Assembly: GCA_963752755.1 (NCBI GenBank)
Contig: CAVVZJ010000003.1
Coordinates: forward strand, 868,001-932,000
Reading direction: 5' to 3'
Source of the DNA: CAVVZJ01 sp963752755
GTDB taxonomy: Bacteria > Planctomycetota > Planctomycetia > Isosphaerales > Isosphaeraceae
DNA: 64,000 bases
Shown here: piece after piece, positions 1 to 9,327 of the stretch
Numbering within the stretch: the first letter of the stretch is position 1
Layout of the letters: every line of letters starts with the position of its first letter
Program-made: the position numbers and the translations under genes
Notes under the pieces: model-generated
Told to the model about the DNA's origin: nothing
The model's database searches: none
The model's input: only the letters and a program-made list of their open reading frames with translations

Positions 1-78
1 GTCCTGATCGTCACCGCCGACCACGGCCATTACCTCGTGATCGACGACCCGAAGGCCCTCGCGGGGACGGCAAAATGA
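1..78 (+). CDS. C-terminal end of an alkaline-phosphatase-superfamily protein (partial)
   Basis: Only the last 25 codons are in the window, in frame from base 1 and ending at a TGA. The peptide begins VLIVTADHGHYLVIDDPKAL. The TADHGH stretch matches the metal-binding Asp-His segment near the C-terminus of alkaline phosphatases and related phosphodiesterases/sulfatases, where D and H ligate a catalytic metal ion. The rest of the gene lies upstream. It converges on the M13 peptidase gene, with a hairpin repeat between them. The superfamily assignment rests on this one motif, and substrate specificity cannot be judged. Confidence 0.6.
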   Translation, partial: VLIVTADHGHYLVIDDPKALAGTAK

Positions 79-88
79 GCGAACAAGT

Positions 89-183
89 CGCTCGCAAATG
101 ACGCCAGGGTCGCAAGGCCAGACAAACCGATCCTTGTCGTTTCAGGTTTGGCGGTCTTCGCGTCCTGGCGCCTTTGCGAGCGG
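89..183. repeat. Imperfect inverted repeat between convergent genes
   Basis: The left arm (89-119, starting CGCTCGCAAATGACGCCAGG) and the right arm (151-183) are imperfect reverse complements and can fold into a long stem. The wording (CGCAAAGGCGCCAGGACGCG on the complementary strand) is typical of dispersed intergenic hairpins in planctomycete and other large genomes. It lies between two convergent genes, so it may also act as a bidirectional transcription barrier. That role is inference: there is no T-run. Confidence 0.6.
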
Positions 184-192
184 TCTTCATCC

Positions 193-2231
193 TCACCAGA
201 TGCTCACCCGCTGCTCCGGCGGCAGGAAGAGCTTGTCGCCCTCCTTGAGCCCGAATGCCTCGTAAAACGCCGGCATGTTGCGGATGACGCCGTTGCAGCG
301 GAACTCGCCCGGCGAGTGCGGGTCGGTCGCCAGTCGCCGGGTCAGCTCCTGGTCGCGGAACTTGATCCGCCAGACCTGAGCCCAGCCGAAGAAGAACCGC
401 TGGTCGCCACTCAGGCCGTCGATCACCGGCGCCTCATGGCCGTCGAGCGAGATCCGGTACGCCTTGTGGGCGATCGTCAATCCTCCCAGGTCGCCGATGT
501 TCTCGCCGATCGTGAGGGCGCCGTTGACGTGCTGACCGGGCAGTTGCTCCGGCTCGAAGCCGCTGTACTGCTCGATCAGCTTCCGGGTGCGGGTCTCGAA
601 CTCCTGGCGATCGGACTCGGTCCACCAGTCCTTCATGTTGCCGTCACCGTCATATTTCGACCCCTGGTCGTCGAAGCCGTGGCCGATCTCGTGGCCGATC
701 ACGGCGCCGATCGCGCCGTAATTCACCGCGTCGTCGGCTTCGAGGTCGAAGAACGGCGGCTGCAAGATCGCGGCGGGGAAGACGATCTCGTTGAACCCGG
801 GGTTGTAGTAGGCATTGACCGTCTGCGGCGTCATCATCCACTCGTCGCGGTCCACCGGCTTGCCGAGCTTGGCAAGCTGCCGGTCGTTCTCGAAGGCCGC
901 GGCGCGGCGGATGTTGCCCACGAGGTCGTCGCGTTCGATCCGCAGCTTCGCGTAATCCCGCCACTTGTCCGGATAGCCGATCTTGGGCGTGAACCGGGCC
1001 AGCTTGGCGAGCGCCTTCTTCTTCGTCTCGGGACTCATCCAGTCCAGCGCCTGGATGTCCTGCCGATACGCTTCGATCAGGTTGCCGACGAGTTCCTGCA
1101 TCCGCGCCTTCGCCTCGGGCGGGAAGTGCTTCGCGACGTAGAGCTTGCCCAGCGCCTCGCCCAGCGCCCCTGCACGACCGCCACCCCGCGCTTCCAGCGC
1201 GGCCGGTTGACCTCCGCCCCGGTGAGCGTCTTGCCGTAGAACTGGAACTTCTCCTCGACGAACGGCTCGCTCAGGAAGGACGCACGATCGCTGAGGATCT
1301 TCCACGCCAGCCACGACTTCCACGTCTCCAGCGGCACCTCGCCGACCGCCGTCGCCATCGCGTCGAAATACTCCGGTTGGCGGACGATCACCGGGCCGAC
1401 GTCCCTGGCCCCCAGCGCCTCGAAGTAAGCCGACCAGTCGAACCCCGGGGTCAAGCCGGCCAGTTCCTCGCGGTTCTTCTTGTTGTAGGTCAAGGTGTCG
1501 TCGCGGCTCTTGACGCGGTCCCAGTGGTTCTTCGCCAGCCGTGTCTCGAGTGCCATGATCGCCCCGGCCGCGTCCTCCGGCTCCGGCAACCCAGCCAGCG
1601 CGAACATCTTCGCGATGTGAGCCACGTACGCCTTGCGGATCGGCTCGAACTTCGCCTCGCGATAATACGACTCGTCCGGCAGCCCCAGCCCGCCTTGATA
1701 CAGATTGAGAATGTACTCATCCGACTTCTTGTCGTCCGTGTTCACGAACAGGCCGAACAGGCCCGGCGTGCCGACGCGCTCCATCTCGCCCAGCAAGGGG
1801 ACCAGGGCCGCCTTGTCCTCCAGGGCCGCGACCTTCGCCAGTTCGTCCTGAATCGGTTCGAGGCCGAGCTTCTCGACCCGCTCCTCGTCCATGAAGCTGG
1901 CGAAGAGGTCGCCGATCTTGCGGGCCTCCGAACCCTCGGGGGCCTCGGAGGCGGCCGTGGCCTCGATGAGGGCGCGGATGTCCGCCTCGGCCTTGTCACT
2001 CAGTTCGTCGAACGCGCCGAAGCGGGCCCGCTCGGCCGGGATCTCGGCCCGCTTCAGCCAGGCGCCGTTGACGTGGCGAAACAGGTCGTCCTGGGGCCGG
2101 ACACTCGCGTCGAAGTTGTCTCGCGCCACGCCCGATTTCGGCTCGATCGGGGCGTCCGGCCCGGCCGCCCGCAGACCCAGGGCCGCGACGAGCAACGTCG
2201 CTCCCGACACCGTCCATGCGATCGCTCTCAT
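193..2231 (-). CDS. M13 family zinc metallopeptidase (neprilysin-like), one frameshift
   Basis: Secreted endopeptidase of the M13/neprilysin (PepO-like) family. The N-terminus MRAIAWTVSGATLLVAALGL looks like a signal peptide. It is followed by the M13 N-terminal domain (around residues 35-330) and the catalytic domain. The zinc site is visible as HEIGHGFDDQG, with the downstream ENIGDLGG motif supplying the third ligand. The C-terminus ends with the family-typical VSIW. Two frames are needed: the N-terminal frame runs to the peptide KRGVAVVQG and the other resumes at ALGEALGKLYV. The break is at a CCCC run at 1167-1170, where one C appears to be missing. With that base restored the protein is about 680 residues, normal for M13. 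I treat the break as a sequence error. Confidence 0.88.
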
Positions 2232-2442
2232 GATGGATGGCTTCTCTCGCGAAATGGATGTTCCTTGCGCCCCGACCCAATCCCGGGCCGGGGGCCCGCC
2301 GCATTCTCAAACATTGCACCCGATCCCCCGCGCCGCCGCCAGACCAGTCCCATCCGGCTCAAGCCGCAAACCCGCCACGACCGATAGAAACCAAGACCGG
2401 GCGCCATGGCCGCTCCCTCCCCAACCTATTTGGAGCCCGCAG

Positions 2443-4279
2443 GTGATCCGACCCCGACTCGCGACGATCGCCTCGCTCCTCGTTGCGCTGGGGACCCTCC
2501 TGCGCCCCGTGTCCGGGACAGCCCAGGACACCGCCCCCAAACCACCCCCGACCGCCCCCGTCGCCGGGTCGCCCTCGCTCCCCGAACCGCTCGCCGACCC
2601 GCAGACCGTCGCCGAGCTCCTCCAACGCATGAAGCAGCTCGAATCCGAGGTCCGCCAGACACGCGAGCAACGCGCGGAGGAGGTCCAGGACCTCAAGTCG
2701 CAGGTCCAGAAGCTCCAGTGCGAGCTGGACTCGATGCGACAGCAGCAGAAGTCGCAATCCTCGTCATCCTCCGACGGCTCATCCTCGTCATCCTCCTCAT
2801 CCTCCGGAGGCGGCTCATCCTCCGGCGGTTCGTCGTCCGGCGGCTCCAGCTCGGGTGACGGCTACTCCGGCGGCGCCGGCTCGGGCACCCTCTCGACCGG
2901 CGGCGGCGGCGGCTCCGGGCCGAACGCCGGCGGCACCTCCGGCGGCGCCGGCGCGGGAAGCGTCGGCCGCGGCGAGCGCGTCGGCTCACGGAGCCCGCTC
3001 GGTGAGAAGGTCAACGTCGAATACAAGTACAACTTCGCCGGCGGCTATTTCTCCCTGTTCGACCAGGACAAGGAGTTCGTCCTCAACATCCAGAACATGC
3101 TCGTCGCCGACGGCACCTTCTACGACCGCCAGCAGGCCCCCAGCCGCGAGAAGGGCTTCAATGTCCCCTTTCAGCGTCTTTATGCTCTATGGCAACATCA
3201 CCAAGAACTGGGAATTTCAGCTCTCCGAACAGTCTTCGCTCGGCGGCTTCAACCTGCTCGACATGCTCGTCAACGTCCACTACGACGACCGCCTGATGCT
3301 CAAGCTCGGCCGCTACCTGGCCCCCTTCTACTATCAGGACTACGCGACCTTCCCCATGCTCGTCCCCACGATCAGCTACTCCCCCCTCGCCAACTTCTCC
3401 GCCCAGCGCGAGATGGGCGTGATGGTCTGGGGCAAGGTCGCGCAGAACCGGATGCAGTACCAGGCCGGCGTCTTCAACGGCATCCCCGACAGCTACTACG
3501 ACTTCGACCGCAACAAGGACTTCATCGGCTCGCTCACCTTCACCCCCTTCAAGCCGTACACCGACTCCCCCCTCCGCGACCTCGGCTTCGGCGTCAGCGC
3601 CATGACCGGCTGGCAGGACTACATGCTCGACCGCGTCCAGAACATCAACTTCATCGCCGGCGCCGGCACCCCCAGCACCAACTGGCAATACGCCACCGCC
3701 TCCGGCGTCCCCTTCTTCATCTACAACACCGACGTCCGCGCCCTCGGCAACCGCACCCGCGTCGCCCCCCACCTCTTCTACTACAACCGCTTCAGCCTCC
3801 TCTCCGAGTTCGTCTATCAGGGCCGCGAGCTGGCCAGCCCGACCAACCGCGGCTACTCGATCCAGCGCGGCTTTTATGTCCAGACCTCCTACTTCCTCAC
3901 CGGCGAGAAGAACACCGGCGACGGCACCGGCGGCTTCCCCACGATCATGCCCAACCGCCCCCTGAACCCCAGTCGCGGCGAGTTCGGCCCCGGCGCCTGG
4001 GAACTCGCCTCGATGTACACCCTCATGGACATCGGCAACCGCGACCTCCTCAACGGCTTCGCCAGCCCCGTCTGGGCCACCCGCCTCCAGGAAGTCCAGG
4101 TCGGCGTCAACTGGTGGCCCAACAAGTACGTCCGCCTCAGCTTCGACTGGGTCCTCGACCTCTTCAACCAGCCCATCCCCTGGCCCGTCAACAACGACAC
4201 CAACGGCCAGCGCCAGGGCCCCGCCAACCCCATCGACCGCTTCAACGTCTTCTGGACCCGCGTCGCCATCTTCTTCTGA
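2443..4279 (+). CDS. Porin-like outer-membrane beta-barrel protein with coiled coil and Ser/Gly linker, one frameshift
   Basis: The GTG start at 2443 is chosen because GGAG lies 7 bases upstream and the next residues form a signal peptide (VIRPRLATIASLLVALGTLL, then cleavage near SGTAQD). Domains in order: a heptad-like coiled coil (VAELLQRMKQLESEVRQTRE and following), a Ser/Gly-only linker of about 55 residues, then a long aromatic-rich barrel with alternating strands, ending in the outer-membrane-type C-terminus WTRVAIFF. The barrel resembles phosphate-selective porin O/P-type proteins by general composition. The frame shifts between GFNVPF and SVFMLYGN at 3166-3171, where one base in the CCCCTTT tract is extra. 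It presumably acts as an outer-membrane channel; substrate unknown. Confidence 0.75.
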
Positions 4280-4315
4280 GCCCGAGACCGACGGCACCCG
4301 ACGTCGGGGGCGCCC

Positions 4316-6274
4316 TCAGCGGGAGAACCGCCGCGGTGTCAGGGGGCCACCCGTGAGCCGGTTCAACGCATGTCGCATCCGTTCGAACCTCGGCCGCAGG
4401 GCCGGCTCCGCGGCGAGGTCGTGGGATTGCCCGGCGTCGTCGCGGAGGTGGTAGAGCTCTTCGCGGACCCGGCCCTCATGGCGGATGTAGGTCCACTCGC
4501 CCTCGCTCAGGGCGGCCCACGGCCAACGTCGCACCAGCAACTGCGACGGGTCCGGATCGAGCCCATCGAGAGGCACCACCTCCATCAGCGCCCGTCGCGA
4601 CGTCGCACCCGCGTTGGCCGCGGACGAGCCCGCGCCTTCCCAGAGCCGGGCCAGCGATTCGCCGGGGAAGGGGGAACCGGCCTCGATCCCCAGGAGATCC
4701 ACGACCGTCGCCGGCAGCTCGCGGAGGCTCACCGTCTCCGCGACGACCGCCCGAGCCGGCCGCGCGACTCCGGCCGGCGGCAGGATCACCAGGGGAATGT
4801 GGACCTCTGTCTGGTAGAGGCTCGTCCCGTGTCGGAAGACGTCCGCGTGCTCGCCGAAGCTCTCGCCGTGGTCGGACGTGACGATCACCCAGGTCCGCTC
4901 GAGGACCCCCCGTCGTCCCAGCTCGTCGATCAGCCGGCCCAGTTGCTCATCTAGGTCGGCAACGCAGTTGTCATAGGCGTCGTGATGCTGCGCGACCTGC
5001 AACGCGGTCGGCCGGCGATCGACCGTCGCCTCGGGCTCGAAGAGCTCCCGCTCCCGGCCGCCGACCGGCTCAATCCCGAATCGGTGGATGTGGCCCTCCG
5101 GGAGCGCGTAAGGGAAGTGCGCGTCGTAATAATTCAGGAAGGCGAAGAACGGCCGCGCCGCCCGCCCCCGCCTCGACAGCCATTCGAGGAACTCGCGGTT
5201 GACCTCCACCGCCTCCTTGCGATCAGCCTCGAACAGCCTCGCGAGGGACTCCGCCGGTCCCCTCAGGAGATCGAAATAGCACCGCTCGTCGAGGAACCGT
5301 CCAACCTCCTTCAGCCCATCCACGGGCCGGTCGATCAAGCCCGCCGACCCGAAGTCGTCGAGGCCCGGGAACCCGTAGTCCCGATACACGAGGAAGCCCC
5401 GCCCCAGCCCCGAATCGTAAGCACAGTACCAGCGATTCGCGACGAAGCCGGCCGTCGCGTAGCCGTGCGACCCCAGGTACTCGGCCAGCGTCGGCACCTC
5501 CCCGTCCAGCGGCGTGATCCAGCCGGCGGACAGTTCGTGGGGCGATCGCCCCGTGAACAGGCTCGCATGAGACGGCAGGGTCCATGAGGAGGTCGCCTGC
5601 GCCCGGTCGAAACGGATGCCGCGCCCCGCCAGGGCGTCGAGCGTCAGGCTGGTCGGGCGCTCGTAGCCATAAAGGCTCAAGTGTTCGGCCGCCACGGTGT
5701 CCAGCACGACCAGGAGCACGTTGGCCGAGCCCGGCGGCGGGACCGGCCCCCCCGGCTCGCGCCCCGCCCCGACCCGCTCGCCCGACCAGAGCACCACCGC
5801 CGCGACCGGGACGAAACTCGCCGCCAGCGGGAAGCTGAGCCGGACCAGCCTCCGGAAGCCGTCGCCCGACCGCTCCAGCACCGGCACCAGCCTCACGGCG
5901 AGCCCCAGCGCCAGCAACGCCCCGGCCGGTCCATAGACCCGCGGCGAGACGGCCCAGACCGGCGGGATCAGGGTCAACGTCGCCAGCAGCCGGGGTCCGA
6001 GCCAACGTCCCCGCTCGCCCCCCCATGCGACCAGCCCCGCCAGCAACACGCCCAGCGCGAGGAAAATCGCCAGATTCGCCAGCGGGATCACCTGGACGAA
6101 ATCGCGGCTCATTCAGTAAAATTTGTTGATATCGTAAAATTGTTTACGAACGAAGATGATCCAGACTTCCAGGATCCCCGAGACGAGCCCGCACCAGGCC
6201 GAGAGGACCAAAAGCGATCGCGGGCCCGGCCGGTCGTCGGCGGCTTCCTGGGATCGCGGAGTGGGGATGGCCAT
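4316..6274 (-). CDS. Membrane-anchored sulfatase/phosphatase-superfamily protein interrupted by an in-frame TGA
   Basis: The C-terminal two thirds form a sulfatase-type alkaline-phosphatase-superfamily domain. The first metal site is in VLLVVLDTV, the nucleophile region is SSWTLPSHASLFTG (Thr/Ser in place of the sulfatase Cys motif), and VTSDHGESFGEH holds the second metal site. Hydrophobic segments precede it. The first ATG after the TGA at 6113-6115 (ATG at 6112) has no ribosome site. The same frame is open upstream of that stop to an ATG at 6274 with GGAGAAGG 5 bases before it, and this upstream part encodes SLLVLSAWCGLVSGILEVW, a further membrane helix. I therefore call the start at 6274 and treat codon 54 (TGA) as a nonsense change, probably from GGA, or a sequence error. 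Confidence 0.7.
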
Positions 6275-6466
6275 GCGGGCCTTCTCCAAGGGTCGCGGGC
6301 CGGCCGATCGTCGGGAGCCGCATCGCTCCGGCCTCCGAGGACGCGCGGCCCGACGCCCGGCCGCGATCGGATCATCAATCCCCAACGTAACAACATCGCC
6401 GCACCCCGACAAGCCGCCGGACCGGCCAGGCAGGAGGATAGCAACGTGGTTGGCGCGCCCGATCGG

Positions 6467-6525
6467 ACCCTCACCCCGGCCCTCTCCCCTGGGGAGAGGG
6501 TGGCCACGAGGCGGCCGGGTGAGGG
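6467..6525. repeat. REP-like nested palindrome in a 449-bp intergenic region
   Basis: An inner perfect palindrome CCCTCTCCCC/TGGGGAGAGGG (6480-6500) is enclosed by outer arms ACCCTCACCCCGGCC and GGCCGGGTGAGGG, so it can fold into a branched or extended hairpin. This wording is a widespread intergenic repeat in many bacterial genomes. It lies between the divergently transcribed sulfatase-like gene (starting 6274) and the TPR gene (starting 6724). Apart from this element I see no gene, RNA or convincing promoter in 6275-6723. Confidence 0.7.
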
Positions 6526-6723
6526 CCTAAACGAGCGCTCCACCGACTTTGCCATCGTCCTGACCGGCCGGGCGCCCGCAACCCGAGCCCCCGGCGACCC
6601 GGTTGCCGACCCGGGACCCCGGCCCTAAACTAGAGGCCCGGCCCCATCCCCGACCCACGCGTCCTCCGCAGGACGGCCGACGAAGGGGATGGCCCGGAGG
6701 CGCCGGCGCGGGGACGCAGGACG

Positions 6724-8025
6724 ATGACCAGGATCACGTCGGATCGGAGCCGAAAACTCCAGCTGTCGCTGCTCCTCGTCATGGGGGGGCTCTCGTGGTG
6801 CGCCTGGCACGCGATGAACGTCCGCTGGTATCGAGACACGATGGTGTCGATCGCGACCGCTCGGGAACGCGGCCTGAACGCCGTCGCCGCCCGGAGGCTG
6901 AGGGCCCTCCTGAGCTGGCAACCCGACTCGGATGAGGCCGCCTACCTCCTCGGGCTCTGCGAACGCGACCTCGGGCATCCCGAAGCCGCCGACGCGGCGT
7001 GGTCCCGCGTGCCGCCAGATTCCGCCTTCGCGCCGCAAGCGATCCTGGGCCGCTTCGCACTCCTGATCCAGCGCGGCCGGATCTCCGAATCCGAGCGCTT
7101 GATCCAGTCCGTGATGGACGACCCCCGCCGCGACGTGACCGGCCTGGGCCTCTTCCTCGGGCCTGTCTACAGCTTCCAGGGCCGCGACCGCGAAGCCTTG
7201 CGAGTGATCGAGAGGCGCTGGGAAAAGCTCCACCGAGAGGACGAGGGCGCCTCAGAGGCCGCCATCAACCTCGTCCGCCTCCACAACTGGATGCGCCGGC
7301 AATTCCCCCCCGTCGCCGAGGTCCGCGCCTTCCTCGACCAGGCCGCCCGCGCGTCCCCCGGAGACGAGCGCGTCTGGCTGGGCCAGGCCCACCTCGCCAC
7401 CCGTACCGGCTCCTTCGACGAGGCGTTGCGCCGGCTCGACGCCTGCCTGCAACGCCGCCCCGACGACCTACCTGTCTGGCACGCACGCCTGACCTGGGCC
7501 CTGGCCGCCGACCGCGTCCCGGAGTTCCTTCAGGCTTCGACGCACCTCCCCGCCTCCGACTTCCGCCCGGCCGAGATCCCGCGGCTGGCCGCCTGGCTGG
7601 CCGCGCATCGCGGTGACTTCGAAGCCGAGCGTCGCTCGCTCGAACGCCTCCTCGCGATCGATCCCTCCGACCGGCCCGCCCTCGACCGCTTGGCCGAGCT
7701 GGCCGCTCATTCCGGCCATCCCGACCGCGCCGCCGAACTCCGGCGCCGGAAAGCCGCGATCGAGCGACTCCAGGCCCGTTATCAAGAGCTGATCGACCGG
7801 AACCAGCCCCTGCGCGACGCCGCCGAACTTTCCCGGCTGGCCCAACGCCTCGGCGACCCCTTCGAAGCCCGCGGCTTCCTGGCCGTGGCCCTCTCTCTGG
7901 ACCCCGACCGCGACGACCTCCGCGCCGCGCCGAACCGGCTCTCGCCCCGCTCCGCGACCACCCCCGACTCGCGGGAGACCCTGGCCGATTCCCTCGCCCG
8001 CGTCGCCGCCGCCTCGGGCGGGTGA
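6724..8025 (+). CDS. TPR-repeat protein with N-terminal membrane anchor
   Basis: A 433-residue protein. Residues 10-30 (LQLSLLLVMGGLSWCAWHAM) form a membrane anchor or uncleaved signal. Then come several degenerate tetratricopeptide helices, for example AYLLGLCERDLGHPEAADAAW, FDEALRRLDACLQRRPDD and FEAERRSLERLLAIDPSD. TPRs act as protein-protein scaffolds, and no catalytic motif is visible. From general knowledge, similar planctomycete TPR regions are often followed by an FG-GAP/ASPIC domain. Here the reading frame ends 55 bases before an IS630-type element, so loss of a C-terminal domain by insertion or frameshift is possible but unproven. Confidence 0.7.
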   Translation: MTRITSDRSRKLQLSLLLVMGGLSWCAWHAMNVRWYRDTMVSIATARERGLNAVAARRLRALLSWQPDSDEAAYLLGLCERDLGHPEAADAAWSRVPPDSAFAPQAILGRFALLIQRGRISESERLIQSVMDDPRRDVTGLGLFLGPVYSFQGRDREALRVIERRWEKLHREDEGASEAAINLVRLHNWMRRQFPPVAEVRAFLDQAARASPGDERVWLGQAHLATRTGSFDEALRRLDACLQRRPDDLPVWHARLTWALAADRVPEFLQASTHLPASDFRPAEIPRLAAWLAAHRGDFEAERRSLERLLAIDPSDRPALDRLAELAAHSGHPDRAAELRRRKAAIERLQARYQELIDRNQPLRDAAELSRLAQRLGDPFEARGFLAVALSLDPDRDDLRAAPNRLSPRSATTPDSRETLADSLARVAAASGG

Positions 8026-8080
8026 CCGGGTTGACCGGATCGATACATGCTGCCGTGGCGGACGTCTCCCGGTCCCCTTA

Positions 8081-9165
8081 CTGAGCGTTGCATTGAGAAG
8101 TAAACTTTTCCAGCTCTTACAATAGGGCATGGGCTCCTCAGGCACTCGACCTCATGACTGGAGGGAGTGGCGGCGAATGAGGGCACTGGATCTCGCGCGA
8201 CAGGGCGGGAAGCAGCGCGACATCGCGGTCGCCCTCGACGCCTCGAAGGGCGCCGTCAGTCGTTGGCTCGCCGCCGCCCGACGCGGCGGGCCCGAGGCGC
8301 TCCGCTCCCACCCGGCCCCCGGCGTCGTCGCCAAGCTCACCCCGGAGCAACTCCGGCTGATCCCCGATTTCCTCTGGCACGGCCCCGAGCCCTACGGCTT
8401 CCGAGGGGACGTCTGGACCGGTGATCGAGTCGCCGGGGTTCTCCTCGAAGAGTTCGGGGTCTCGTACAGCAGGAGCCAGGTGTCGCGGCTCTTGAAGCGC
8501 CTGGGATGGACCCCGCCGGTCCCCATCACTCGGGCGATCCAGCGGGACGAGGAGGCGATCGAGCGCTGGCCGGTCGAGTCGTGGCCCGCGCTGAAGGAGA
8601 AGGCCTGCCGCCAGCGCCGGGACCTTGTTTGCGTGGACGAGTCGGGGTTCTACCTGCTGCCGGGGGTCGTCCAGACCTACGCCCCGAAGGCCCAGACTCC
8701 GATCATGGACGAGTGGCAAACGCGCGACCACCTGTCGGTCCTGGGCGGCGTGACCCCGCAGGGTAAGGTGTATTCGCTGGTGCGGCCGAAGTCGCTGAAC
8801 GGGTTGCACAGCATCGAGTTCCTCGTTCCCCTGGGCCGCCTGGTAGGGGACCGGCTGTTGGTCATCTGGGACGGGTCTCCGATCCACCGGCGGGCCGAGG
8901 TCCAGGAGTTCGTGGCTGAGGCCCGCGGCAAGATCCACTTGGAGCCATTGCCGGCGTACGCGCCGGACCTGAACCCCGTGGAATGGTTGTGGAAGCACCT
9001 GAAGAAGGTCGAGCTGCGCAACCTGGCTTGCCTGGACTTGGACCAACTGCACAGGGAACTCCATCTGGCCCTCGGTCGCGTGCGGCAGAGACGGGCTCTC
9101 GTCCGGTCCTTCTTCGAGGGTGCCGAGTTGGAGCCGTGAAGTTTACTTCTCTATGCAACGCTCAG
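8081..9165 (+). mobile_element. Complete IS630-family insertion sequence
   Basis: Terminal inverted repeats of 27 bases with one mismatch lie at 8081-8107 and 9139-9165 (starting CTGAGCGTTGCAT at each end). Both are flanked by the dinucleotide TA (8079-8080 and 9166-9167), the target duplication expected for IS630/Tc1-mariner elements. One intact transposase gene fills the element and its stop codon touches the right repeat. Nothing looks decayed, so it may be recent and active. Confidence 0.93.
8129..9139 (+). CDS. IS630-family transposase
   Basis: A 336-residue DDE transposase, intact. The N-terminus is a helix-turn-helix DNA-binding region (LDLARQGGKQRDIAVALDAS), followed by a second winged-helix part. 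The catalytic triad is recognisable: D in LVCVDESGFYLLP, D in LLVIWDGSPIHR, and E in the family signature AYAPDLNPVEWLWKHLK. It excises and reinserts the surrounding element at TA dinucleotides. The ATG at 8129 is about 20 bases inside the left terminal repeat. A GAGTGG-type site is not obvious, and a start slightly downstream is possible. Confidence 0.93.
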   Translation: MGSSGTRPHDWREWRRMRALDLARQGGKQRDIAVALDASKGAVSRWLAAARRGGPEALRSHPAPGVVAKLTPEQLRLIPDFLWHGPEPYGFRGDVWTGDRVAGVLLEEFGVSYSRSQVSRLLKRLGWTPPVPITRAIQRDEEAIERWPVESWPALKEKACRQRRDLVCVDESGFYLLPGVVQTYAPKAQTPIMDEWQTRDHLSVLGGVTPQGKVYSLVRPKSLNGLHSIEFLVPLGRLVGDRLLVIWDGSPIHRRAEVQEFVAEARGKIHLEPLPAYAPDLNPVEWLWKHLKKVELRNLACLDLDQLHRELHLALGRVRQRRALVRSFFEGAELEP

Positions 9166-9190
9166 TAATACTACTCCGTTATGTCGCTCA

Positions 9191-9264
9191 AGTCCCGTAG
9201 GGTGGGCACCGCCCACAATCCATGACGGATCATGAAAGGTGGGCGGTGCCCACCCTACGGGACT
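9191..9264. repeat. Perfect 26-bp inverted repeat (MITE/REP-like hairpin)
   Basis: The arms AGTCCCGTAGGGTGGGCACC+GCCCAC (9191-9216) and their exact reverse complement (9239-9264) are separated by a 22-base loop. The perfect match indicates recent origin or selection. Similar GGGTGGGC-type hairpins are dispersed between genes in many planctomycetes and cyanobacteria. It sits in the spacer between the IS630-type element and the next insertion sequence, and no gene lies between 9168 and 9327. Confidence 0.85.
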
Positions 9265-9327
9265 GTCTCGGCGGGTCGGTCCGCTCAACTTCGCGGTTAG
9301 GCGCAATGCCCCGTAGTTAGCCGTAAG

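Noticed and set aside
6113..6115. Selenocysteine at the in-frame TGA of the sulfatase-like gene
   Set aside because: The position is in a membrane-helix region, not an active site. No SECIS-like hairpin is apparent right after the codon, and a point change from GGA explains it better.
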